Shown piece after piece: positions 1-7,339 of a stretch of 64,000 nucleotides of DNA (position 1 is its first letter; every line of letters starts with the position of its first letter). A program made the translations under genes and the position numbers. The notes beneath the pieces were generated by a model that was not told where the DNA came from, did not search any database, and was given only the letters and a program-made list of their open reading frames with translations. This DNA comes from Kumtagia sp963829135. Lineage in GTDB: Bacteria; Pseudomonadota; Alphaproteobacteria; Rhizobiales; Rhizobiaceae. The DNA lies in NCBI GenBank assembly GCA_963829135.1, contig CAWHHO010000003.1, positions 310,001-374,000 on the forward strand, written 5' to 3'.

Positions 1-18
1 TGACTGACGACGATCTCA

Positions 19-420
19 CTATCCGCGGCCGCCTTGACCGGTATCGCTGGTGCCCTTTGACAGAGCGAGTTCAGACGGCTGCGCAGGCCTCGCCTCGGCG
101 CTGTCCGTTGCGACCGTGGCCTCGATCGCGGCCGGATCGTGCCGTTCTGCGGACTCAGTCGTGTTGCTTGCGGCCAAGCTGGGCAAGGGAGGTTCCTCGA
201 CGGCTGCAGCCTTGTCCGTTGGTCGCGCCGCAACCGTCTCCGGCTCCGCTTGCTGCAACTGGGTTCCGATTTCCGGGGAGGAGATGGTGATCTCGGTGTG
301 CGCCGGTTTCCTCGGCTCTGGCATAGGCATGGCGTAAAGTCCCATGCCGACCGCGCCGTGCAATACGATCGAGCCGAGGATGGCGATCGCCCAGAAATGC
401 GCTGGCGCGGCGGTGCTCAT
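19..420 (-). CDS. TonB-like protein, N-terminal part (possibly frameshifted near its end)
   Basis: This 133-residue frame has one N-terminal membrane helix (about residues 8-30), then a Pro/Ala/Glu-rich periplasmic stretch. That is the layout of TonB, which spans the periplasm and passes energy from ExbB/ExbD to outer-membrane receptors. The globular TonB C-terminal domain is missing. The frame stops at position 19, but removing one base near position 37 would keep the reading frame open to the window edge, so the stop may be an indel artefact. It overlaps the upstream ExbD gene by 4 bases and is the last visible gene of the ExbB-ExbD-ExbD operon. The TonB assignment rests on topology, composition and neighbours, not on the catalytic end. 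Confidence 0.55.
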   Translation of the reverse strand: MSTAAPAHFWAIAILGSIVLHGAVGMGLYAMPMPEPRKPAHTEITISSPEIGTQLQQAEPETVAARPTDKAAAVEEPPLPSLAASNTTESAERHDPAAIEATVATDSAEARPAQPSELALSKGTSDTGQGGRG

Positions 421-848
421 TGCGGAGCCGCCGCCGCTGTAGGCGCTTCGTGCAACGTCACGATCTGGACTGCCAGACCGCTCACGCGCATCTTCTGCGC
501 CAGTGAAAGCAGCGGCCCCGCCGGCATATCGGGTGGCGCGAGCAAGCTGAGCAGCGTATCGGCTCGGCCCGTTGCCGCCACGGCGCGGCTGGCAGCATCA
601 GCAACGCTGTCATCCGCCACCGGAAGGCCGTCGAGCAGCAGGGAACCGTCCGCTTGCAGGAGCAGAAGCGGCCTGGGCAGGCGTTCCAGTGGCAGGTTAC
701 GGGTCACGGGGATGGCCGATTGCGCTTCCTCGCGGTTCGTCAGGCTGCCCGTTGTGAGGAAGAACAGCAGCAGCAGGAAGACGATGTTGATCATCGTCAG
801 GGTGAAGTCGTGGCGCCGTCTCGGCGCTGGGAGAGGGATGATCCTCAC
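417..848 (-). CDS. ExbD/TolR-family biopolymer transport protein (second copy)
   Basis: A 143-residue protein with a short basic N-terminus, one membrane helix (about residues 16-36) and a periplasmic domain, as in ExbD/TolR. These subunits form a proton-driven stator with ExbB/TolQ in the inner membrane. The usual helix Asp is not obvious here: the helix begins with TLTMINIVF, where the other copy reads LTSLIDIIF. That suggests the two ExbD paralogues are not equivalent and may form a mixed dimer. Its start overlaps the stop of the upstream exbD by 4 bases, so translation is probably coupled. Confidence 0.8.
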   Translation of the reverse strand: MRIIPLPAPRRRHDFTLTMINIVFLLLLFFLTTGSLTNREEAQSAIPVTRNLPLERLPRPLLLLQADGSLLLDGLPVADDSVADAASRAVAATGRADTLLSLLAPPDMPAGPLLSLAQKMRVSGLAVQIVTLHEAPTAAAAPQ

Positions 849-1282
849 GGCTGTGCGCCCCTGCGGCTTAGCACCGTGACGTTCGCGATCTCGGCGTCCT
901 TTGCCGCTTCCAGGACCGTCACGACATCCTGCACGGTCGCGCTCGCGCCTGGTGTCAGCAGGATCGCCGAAACGCCGCGTGACTTCAGTTCGGACAGCGC
1001 CTTGCCTACCTCCCCGATTGGCACGCTGCGCCCGCCGATAGACACGCGCCCGGCTAGGATACGCACCGATATGGGTGCTCCGGGCGGCGTCTGCGCAGCC
1101 GGCCTTTCGCCGGCTTCCCCAGCCAACGGAGTCAACGGCAGCAGCGAAAACGGCGTGATCTGGGAGGTCACCATGAAGAAGATGACGAGCAGAAAAATGA
1201 TGTCGATCAGCGAGGTGAGCACGAAGGACGCGCGCTGGCGGCGTGCCGGCCGGGGTAGAATGGACTGTGAAGCGTTGGGCAT
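845..1282 (-). CDS. exbD: ExbD/TolR-family biopolymer transport protein (first copy)
   Basis: A 145-residue ExbD/TolR homologue: a basic cytoplasmic N-terminus, a membrane helix around residues 20-40 with the motif LTSLIDIIFLL carrying the conserved channel Asp, then a periplasmic domain of about 100 residues. It should work with the ExbB protein encoded just upstream (5-base gap) to harvest the proton gradient for a TonB-like partner. It overlaps the second exbD gene by 4 bases. The family assignment is firm. The identity of the driven process (nutrient receptor, envelope maintenance or a link to the neighbouring secretion system) cannot be read from sequence. Confidence 0.88.
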   Translation of the reverse strand: MPNASQSILPRPARRQRASFVLTSLIDIIFLLVIFFMVTSQITPFSLLPLTPLAGEAGERPAAQTPPGAPISVRILAGRVSIGGRSVPIGEVGKALSELKSRGVSAILLTPGASATVQDVVTVLEAAKDAEIANVTVLSRRGAQP

Positions 1283-1287
1283 GAACG

Positions 1288-1995
1288 CTAGCCCCCTAGC
1301 GAACCCGGAACGGTGGCGCGTGGCAGACCGAAGGAGTAGCCGGCGATCGGTGGCGCGCGCTCTTCGCTGATGGGTGCGATGCTGAACAGCACCTTGGCGA
1401 TCGCCGCCTCCATGTAGGAGCGCTCGTGATCCACGCGGGCCTCGAAATACATCGAGAGGAAATACACCGGGATTGCCACCGACAGACCCGCTGCCGTAGT
1501 GATGAGCGCCACCCAGATGCCGCCGGCCAGAGCCGCCGGATCGATCGCTCCACCCCTTGATGACAGCTCGCCAAAGGCCGAAATCATGCCGATGACGGTA
1601 CCAAGCAGGCCAAGCATCGGCGCTGCCTGCGCGACAGTTTCAAGGAAGCGCAGGTTCTTCGACATGGTGTTCAACTGGTTCAGCGCGATGTGGGCAGCCA
1701 CCTCGCGCGCCCGTTCCTTGTCGGCCGGGTAGTTGAGCAAGGTGATCATCGCGCCGGCGATAGACGCCGATGCCGGCGACACTTCCGACCGGGCGCGCCG
1801 CAGCGCATCGTCATAGTCGCCCTTCGCCCATTTGTTGAGCGCGTCTTCCGTGCCGCTGATACGCCCGACGCCCAGTCGCGCGAATTGCAGGAACTTGAAG
1901 ATCGCGATTGCACCCGAAATAATCGAAATCGCCAACAGCGCGACAAGGACGGGGCCACCGGGTGACGACAGCTGTTCGGTGAAAATCTTGATCAT
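1288..1995 (-). CDS. exbB: ExbB/TolQ/MotA-family proton channel protein
   Basis: A 235-residue inner-membrane protein with an N-terminal helix (about residues 15-35) and two further helices around residues 125-150 and 165-190. The loop LETVAQAAPMLGLLGTVIGM is the typical ExbB/TolQ signature. It forms the pentameric channel around ExbD dimers and powers a TonB/TolA-type protein. It is the first gene of a compact minus-strand operon ExbB-ExbD-ExbD-TonB-like, with 5-base gaps or 4-base overlaps. A small secreted protein is encoded 40 bases upstream and may belong to the same transcript. Confidence 0.88.
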   Translation of the reverse strand: MIKIFTEQLSSPGGPVLVALLAISIISGAIAIFKFLQFARLGVGRISGTEDALNKWAKGDYDDALRRARSEVSPASASIAGAMITLLNYPADKERAREVAAHIALNQLNTMSKNLRFLETVAQAAPMLGLLGTVIGMISAFGELSSRGGAIDPAALAGGIWVALITTAAGLSVAIPVYFLSMYFEARVDHERSYMEAAIAKVLFSIAPISEERAPPIAGYSFGLPRATVPGSLGG

Positions 1996-2035
1996 ACCGC
2001 GCCCACCGTCTGCCTCGCCGTAGCGGCGATGCCGG

Positions 2036-2458
2036 TCACAGTCCGAACTCGATTTTCGTGCGCGTGGTGGTGGTCAGCGCATCGATGCAGATGTCGGAGG
2101 CTTTGCCGTCCACGGTGCATTCCGAGACATCATTGACCAGAAGCCGGGAAATGCTGTCGCAGGCCTGGCCCGGCAGGTCGAATTGCACAACCTTGGTCTT
2201 GCCTAGCGGCAGGCGGCCGAACTGGAATGTTAGTGACTTCCCGACCTTGCCGGCCGCGTCGAATGTAACGACGTCATACGATGTCTTCTCAAGCAGGACA
2301 CCAGTCCGATTGACGGCGACGAACACCAGCCGGCAGGCATTCTCCGCATTTGTCGCATCGTTGAGTTCGATGGTAATCGACTTGTCTTGCGCCAGCGCCG
2401 GGCTCACCCATAACGGCAGCAAGACTGCCCATAATGCTGCCGATTTCGTTCCTGCCAT
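2036..2458 (-). CDS. Small secreted protein of unknown function
   Basis: I do not recognise the family. The frame is open further upstream, but the ATG at 2458 is preferred because a clean signal peptide follows (basic start, Leu/Ala/Val core, cleavage after ALA-Q near residue 23). The mature part, about 117 residues, looks beta-rich and has four Cys that could form disulfides in the periplasm. It lies 40 bases upstream of exbB in the same direction, so it may be the first gene of that operon. It is divergent from the DUF1036 gene. Confidence 0.65.
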   Translation of the reverse strand: MAGTKSAALWAVLLPLWVSPALAQDKSITIELNDATNAENACRLVFVAVNRTGVLLEKTSYDVVTFDAAGKVGKSLTFQFGRLPLGKTKVVQFDLPGQACDSISRLLVNDVSECTVDGKASDICIDALTTTTRTKIEFGL

Positions 2459-2828
2459 GGATTGCTCCCGCCATAGATGCTGCTGGACACTAACCTGCTG
2501 ACTCAATTTCCGTCCAGCACTGCGCAACGGCAATCTGTGTCCGGAAATGCCGGAAGCACCGGATGCTAAGCGCAAACCAATGTCAAAGGAAGTCTCCTAG
2601 CCGGATCGCCCGGGGAACCTTACGCCGAAGCTGTGGCTAAGGCGTCCAGAACATAGGGATAGGAAAATAGTCCTTGACAATCGCATTGCCGATGGTAAGT
2701 TCTGCGACTGTCGGGAAATGCACACCGGCCGAAATAGGGGCAATTCAAACGGGACCGGTTGAGATATCATGCGATCCGCAAACCAAGTTGACCGCATCCC
2801 GGCACATCATAAACCTTGGGGCGTTCAG
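2459..2828. promoter_or_regulatory. Divergent intergenic region, 370 bases
   Basis: No convincing gene lies here. It separates two divergent genes for secreted proteins, so it should carry both promoters. On the plus strand a TTGACA box at 2674-2679 is followed after 16 bases by the weak -10-like TAAGTT (2696-2701), about 130 bases before the DUF1036 start. I saw no strong operator-like repeat. Confidence 0.35.
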
Positions 2829-3281
2829 ATGAATCGGGCAACAGCATTCATGACGCGATGGATCGGATGCCCGGTGCTGGCAGTCTTTTTCACGGCAATG
2901 CTTGCGGGCGCCGCTCGGGCGGAGTTTACCGTCTGCAACCAAACGCTCGACGTCGTGAATCTGGCCATCGGCCAGGAGGTTCACGAGGGCAGCGAATTAA
3001 TCTGGCAGACCGAGGGCTGGTGGACGGTCGGAGCCAATCAATGTGCTAAAGTCATTCGTGACGAGCTGGTGAGCCGCTTCATTTACGTTTATGCGACCGA
3101 TGTTTTCGGGCAGCCGCTTCTTAACGGCACCACACCGTTGTGCGTGGGTACGCGCCGCTTCGTCATTCGCGGCAAGGAGGATTGCTGGGTGAATGGTCGG
3201 ATGGCCGCACCGTTCTACGAGGTCGATACCCAGAAGGTGGAACGCTGGACTCTGTTCCTCGGTGTCGGTGGCGTTCAATGA
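2829..3281 (+). CDS. DUF1036-family secreted protein
   Basis: The start ATG at 2829 gives a long signal peptide (hydrophobic core around residues 12-27, cleavage after ARA). A later ATG is also possible. The mature part (starting EFTVCNQT) is a Cys-containing domain of about 120 residues typical of DUF1036 proteins, small periplasmic or surface proteins of alphaproteobacteria with unknown role: the features seen are CNQT near the start, paired Trp in the QTEGWW motif, and later single Cys residues. It lies 60 bases upstream of the peptidoglycan hydrolase gene in the same direction, which suggests an envelope-related job. Confidence 0.72.
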   Translation: MNRATAFMTRWIGCPVLAVFFTAMLAGAARAEFTVCNQTLDVVNLAIGQEVHEGSELIWQTEGWWTVGANQCAKVIRDELVSRFIYVYATDVFGQPLLNGTTPLCVGTRRFVIRGKEDCWVNGRMAAPFYEVDTQKVERWTLFLGVGGVQ

Positions 3282-3341
3282 CAGGCGGCCGTCGCGAACC
3301 ACTGGCGTTACCGAACGGCTTCGGCGCGGATCACCTGTGCC

Positions 3342-5771
3342 ATGCATGAGATCGACACCAGCTTTCGTGCGAGGAAAGCTGCGGTCGCAGCCCGCCGCCG
3401 CAAGGCGCGTTGGCGCAAGGCCATTGCTGCGGCGGCGGCCTTTGCAGGGGTGGCGCTGGGCGTCGGCTTTTATCTGACAGCCGACAAATGGACGATCTAC
3501 GGGCTCGATAATGACCTGGTGGAGGTCGATACCCCCGGCAAGGACGCTGACGTTCCGGTCTATGTCCCGGCGCTCGTCGATCTCGCTGGAGATCCGATGA
3601 CGATCAACATCGGGAGCAATAGCGCGTTCGCGCCGCGCCTTCATGAAGTGAAGCGACCGGCCGATCTTGTCGAACCCGGCGTTTCGGAGAAGATCAAGCT
3701 GCTGTCGGATGTCATGCTCAGCACCAGTGAAAGCTTGATGACGACGATCCCGTCGAGCCCCGAGGATTTCGCTTTCTTTCAGGCGCAGCGCACGGTCCGC
3801 GCGCCCGCCGAGCCAGATCCGCAACCGGCGCAGGATGATACGAATGATGCTCCGCCGGTTGCAATGCCGGACGAGGCAGCGGTGCCGACAACGGATGCCG
3901 CGTTCAGCGATGAAGGCGCCGGCTGGGGTGAGACGATCAGTGAGGGCGAGGAGAGTTTGCCCGATTTCAAGAAGACGCGAATTGAGAACAACACCTTGGT
4001 GGTGACTGTGCGGCCCGAGGGCGAGCGCTCGGCCGCGTCCGAGGATTTCGTCGATAAGGTATTGAGCGGCCGCACGCTCGACAGTCTGGTGATCGAGCAT
4101 GGCTTCAGCGCGGGAGATGCGAAGCTGGCTGGCGAAGCGCTGAAAGCACTTTTCAACAAGGATCAGATTGACGTCGGATATGTTGTCGCTATGCGTGGCA
4201 TCAAGCAAGACGCCAGGGCAACCAGCCTGACTTTGGTGCAGGTTTCGATCTATGCCGACGCCAAATATATCGGCACGCTGGCGCGGGACGATGGCGGCAA
4301 GTTCGTTGTCGGTGTCGATCCCTGGGTGAAGGAAGACTTTCTCCACTATACCGGCTTCCAGGACCAGACCGGGCTGCGACGTCAATACCGGTTGCTCGAC
4401 GCAATCTACTCGACTGCCGTCCGCAACAATGTCCCGACCAGCGTGATCGGAGAAGCCATCATGTTCCTGTCGCGCGGCCAGGACCTGAACGCCTTCGCCA
4501 CGCATGGCGACCGGCTGATCCTCGCTTATTCCGAGAACGCCCGCGCGCCGGATGGCTCCGGCGGACGCGTGCTTTACGCGGCGGTGAAGGGCGACCAGAA
4601 GAACATCGAATGCTTTGTGTTTCGCCCATCCGGTTCCAATGATTTTGCCTGCGTCACCGAGGGGGATCAGGTCTATTCGCTGACCGTCACCAACGGCATG
4701 GTTACCCCCGTCAACGGCGTCATGACGTCGACCTTCGGCCCGCGCATGCATCCCATTCTGAAAGTCGTCCGGGTACACAAAGGCGTGGACTGGGCTGCGC
4801 CGGTCGGCACGCCGATCGTCGCCGCCTTCGATGGCACCATCGCGTTCTTCGGCGACGGCGGCGAATATGGCAATCTCGTTCGCATCAGTCACGAGGGCGG
4901 GCGCGAAACCCGATATGCGCACATGTCGCGTTTCGCCCAGACCTTGAAGGTCGGCATGGCGGTCAAAGCCGGCGACGTTGTCGGCTATATCGGCACATCA
5001 GGGCGCTCGACCGGGCCGCATCTGCACTTCGAGGTTTATGTCGGAGGACAGGCAATCAACCCGCTGGAGACACCGGCCATCGTCGCGGCTTCCGGCACGG
5101 GGGACGCTGCGGTCGAGCTTCTTGTCGATCGCATCATCCGCGTGGAAAGCGGTGGCAGCGCGACTGCCAAGAACCCGCTGTCGTCGGCGACCGGACTTGG
5201 ACAATTCATCGACAGCACCTGGATCCGAATGATCAACACCTACCGTTCCGATCTGGCGCGGTCGCTGCCGCGCGACGAACTGCTGAAGCTACGCTTCGAC
5301 CCGACCATTTCTCGCGAGATGGTGCGCCGCCTTGCACAGGAAGGTGAGGCTTATTTGCGCGCTCGCGGGCATGACATCACCGCGGGGCGGCTTTATCTCT
5401 GCCATTTCCTCGGCATGGACGGCGCAGCTGCAGTGCTTTCCGCAGGCGACGGCAGCGATCTTGCACCGGTTGTCGGAGCTTCGGTGATGTCAGCCAATCC
5501 ATTCCTCAACGGCATGAAAGTTTACGATATCAAGAGCTGGGCCGAGCGAAAGATGGCGCGAGGCAAGGGCGTGCGTGCTGCTCCGTCCGAACCGGCGGTG
5601 GAAACAAGAAACGTTGCGAAGACCTCGCCGGAATTCATCGCCTACAAGGCAGCGATGACCGCCCTGATTGCGGCCGCGACGGCGGATGTTGCAAGTCCAG
5701 CGGCGGAGGTCATCAGCCCGGCTGCGCAGGTTGCGAGTCCGGCAGGGGAGGCCACCGACCCGGCGGAATAG
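3342..5771 (+). CDS. Membrane-anchored M23 endopeptidase fused to a lytic-transglycosylase-like domain
   Basis: This 809-residue protein has a basic N-terminus, one membrane helix (about residues 28-46), a long linker, then an M23 domain around residues 455-575. The M23 zinc-ligand motifs are visible: HKGVD in the first half and HLHFE near the end. A second domain at about residues 590-700 has the RVESGG...ATGLGQF pattern of SLT-type transglycosylases, with the catalytic Glu in VES. The two activities would cut peptide cross-links and glycan strands of peptidoglycan. The last 40 residues are Ala/Pro/Val-rich repeats, and the stop codon shares its last base with an inverted-repeat element, so the end may have been reshaped by that insertion. 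The location beside a type VI locus suggests local wall opening for the apparatus, but this is inference. Confidence 0.85.
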   Translation: MHEIDTSFRARKAAVAARRRKARWRKAIAAAAAFAGVALGVGFYLTADKWTIYGLDNDLVEVDTPGKDADVPVYVPALVDLAGDPMTINIGSNSAFAPRLHEVKRPADLVEPGVSEKIKLLSDVMLSTSESLMTTIPSSPEDFAFFQAQRTVRAPAEPDPQPAQDDTNDAPPVAMPDEAAVPTTDAAFSDEGAGWGETISEGEESLPDFKKTRIENNTLVVTVRPEGERSAASEDFVDKVLSGRTLDSLVIEHGFSAGDAKLAGEALKALFNKDQIDVGYVVAMRGIKQDARATSLTLVQVSIYADAKYIGTLARDDGGKFVVGVDPWVKEDFLHYTGFQDQTGLRRQYRLLDAIYSTAVRNNVPTSVIGEAIMFLSRGQDLNAFATHGDRLILAYSENARAPDGSGGRVLYAAVKGDQKNIECFVFRPSGSNDFACVTEGDQVYSLTVTNGMVTPVNGVMTSTFGPRMHPILKVVRVHKGVDWAAPVGTPIVAAFDGTIAFFGDGGEYGNLVRISHEGGRETRYAHMSRFAQTLKVGMAVKAGDVVGYIGTSGRSTGPHLHFEVYVGGQAINPLETPAIVAASGTGDAAVELLVDRIIRVESGGSATAKNPLSSATGLGQFIDSTWIRMINTYRSDLARSLPRDELLKLRFDPTISREMVRRLAQEGEAYLRARGHDITAGRLYLCHFLGMDGAAAVLSAGDGSDLAPVVGASVMSANPFLNGMKVYDIKSWAERKMARGKGVRAAPSEPAVETRNVAKTSPEFIAYKAAMTALIAAATADVASPAAEVISPAAQVASPAGEATDPAE

Positions 5772-6037
5772 AGCGTTTCATGGTTAGACTGAAGCATTCT
5801 GCCGGTGATTGTTTGGACCAAGGTCGAGGGCTTTGTCGCGGTCGGGCTGGTGGTCCGGCCAAGACAAAGACCGAAGGATTTGGTTCAAGCAAGCCCGGCC
5901 CTTCGGGTTTCCGGTTGGCGGGCGCCCGCGGCGGCGGATGGACTTGGCCGATGCACCACATCGGCCCGCGCCATACTCCTGGCGGTTCGCCTCACCAACC
6001 GTGAAACAGAATGATTCAATCTAGCCATGAAACGCTC
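5771..6037. repeat. MITE-like inverted-repeat element, copy 1
   Basis: A 267-base non-coding element. Its ends are 31-base inverted repeats (5771-5801 and 6007-6037) differing at 3 positions; both begin GAGCGTTTCATGG and end in CATTCTG. Internal GC-rich stretches are also partly self-complementary. A shorter, decayed relative lies at about 13690-13822. No transposase is present, so it would need one in trans. It fills the space between two convergent genes and its left edge supplies the last base of the M23 gene's stop codon. Confidence 0.75.
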
Positions 6038-6049
6038 TAGGAACGGCCG

Positions 6050-6778
6050 TCAAACTGCCTTGCGGAACGTCCATCCCAGCTTGCCGAAGTCCAACGGGCC
6101 GGTACCCAGTCCGGTCTTCAACAGCTGCAGATGTCCGCTGATCTCGAAGTCGGTCGCGTCGCGCGGGCCGACGATCGACACGCTGGCCGCTGGCGTCAGG
6201 TCCCATCCCCAAACCGTGGAGTCCCATATGCTGACCCGCTTTTCGGTGACGACAGCGACTGACACGACGGCGCGCCACTTTGTCGTCCCGGTGGCTGCGG
6301 ATGGCGCTGGTCGCCGAGAGTGATCGTTGAAGTGCTTCCGGCGGTTCGGAACGCTGCTCAGCTCCGCATTCGTGTAGTAGAATGGAAGCTCATCGTCGGG
6401 GATGCAGCCATCGACGCAGAACGGGTTCGGGTTGGGTCCGATCGGCTGGTTGTGGCGATAGACTGTCTGAACGAAGGTCAGTTGCTTGCCGAGTTCTCCG
6501 TCTCGCTCCATATCCATTTCGGCGCCATACAGCGTCGGACCGCCAGTAGGATCGGGTGTGGTTCGAGCGGCAAGCGACCAGGTCTGCACTGTCCAAGGTA
6601 TCGGGATCATCAACAGGTCGCCTGGCTGGCAAAGCTCAGGCTTCTTGCGTTTCGCAACCAAGCCGGCGTTTGCCGGATCGTCCCAGATCTTTTTCCAGTC
6701 CTGGTTGCGGTAGCCGTAAGCACCGGCGAGGTTCCACAATGTGTCGCCACGCTTGATCTTGTAATCTTCGTAGAACAT
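6050..6778 (-). CDS. LysM-domain protein of the type VI locus
   Basis: A 242-residue protein starting at the ATG at 6778 (a GGGGG stretch lies just upstream; an ATG 30 bases earlier is possible). Residues 5-60 form a LysM domain (YKIKRGDTLWNLA... then PGDLLMIP), which binds peptidoglycan glycan chains or acts as a structural hub in contractile injection systems. The remainder matches nothing I know. There is no signal peptide, so the protein is probably cytoplasmic or loaded onto the secretion apparatus. It lies downstream of tssH in the same direction, which suggests an accessory baseplate, spike or effector-linked role. Confidence 0.7.
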   Translation of the reverse strand: MFYEDYKIKRGDTLWNLAGAYGYRNQDWKKIWDDPANAGLVAKRKKPELCQPGDLLMIPIPWTVQTWSLAARTTPDPTGGPTLYGAEMDMERDGELGKQLTFVQTVYRHNQPIGPNPNPFCVDGCIPDDELPFYYTNAELSSVPNRRKHFNDHSRRPAPSAATGTTKWRAVVSVAVVTEKRVSIWDSTVWGWDLTPAASVSIVGPRDATDFEISGHLQLLKTGLGTGPLDFGKLGWTFRKAV

Positions 6779-6873
6779 GCGCACCCCCGCCTGGGTTTGG
6801 GTTGGCATAGTGCATGGCTTCGCCGCGGGCCGCGCCCATCGTCGTAGCCGGATTAGTGGTGCAAAGTGGGTGG

Positions 6874-7276
6874 TCAGTCCTCGCCGAGAACCTTTGTCTT
6901 GCCGGTTTTCAAATCGACTTCCGCGAGCATACCCTTGCCGATGACCAGTCGGGCGCTTCCGTTTCCTGTCATGTCGACATGACGAACCACCGGAAAACCG
7001 CCATGCGGCTCACCTACATCCGCCAGAATGTCGATATCCCAAAGCGTCTTGCCGCCGGCGTCCTTCGCCGCGACGTGCCTGCCATCCGGCGCCACGTCGA
7101 GAGTGATCCCGACAGCGACATCCGTGGCACTGACGACCGCGTCGGGGTAGTACCGAATCGATTGATGCTCCGCCGCCCTGTGCACTCATCGTGTAAACTC
7201 CTTGCGCACCCGCCATGCCGAGCATGACGTACAATGTCGCCGCCAGACGCAATCGCCGGCCCATGCCGAACTCCAT
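6874..7276 (-). pseudogene. Small secreted protein, broken by one extra base
   Basis: The first 40 residues, from the start at 7276, give a signal peptide (RLAATLYVMLGMAGA). A second frame then carries a beta-rich segment of about 90 residues ending TGKTKVLGED. Deleting one base near 7157 (plus-strand CGAATCG to CGATCG) joins the two into a protein of about 133 residues. The mature part has VDMTGNGSARLVIG and similar phrases that resemble a single FG-GAP/VCBS-like repeat. I do not recognise a function. It lies between tssH and the LysM gene, in the same direction. Whether the break is real or a sequencing error is open. Confidence 0.5.
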
Positions 7277-7339
7277 TCTTGCCTGCCGCAGAAGCGCCCC
7301 GCGTCAAACTTCAGGCAGCGCCACGAGGCGATGCCGGGC

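Noticed and set aside
2997..4922. A 641-codon open frame on the minus strand opposite the M23 gene
   Set aside because: It is a shadow of the M23 frame: no family-like motif, Arg/His/Asp-rich random composition, and the plus-strand protein has clear catalytic signatures.
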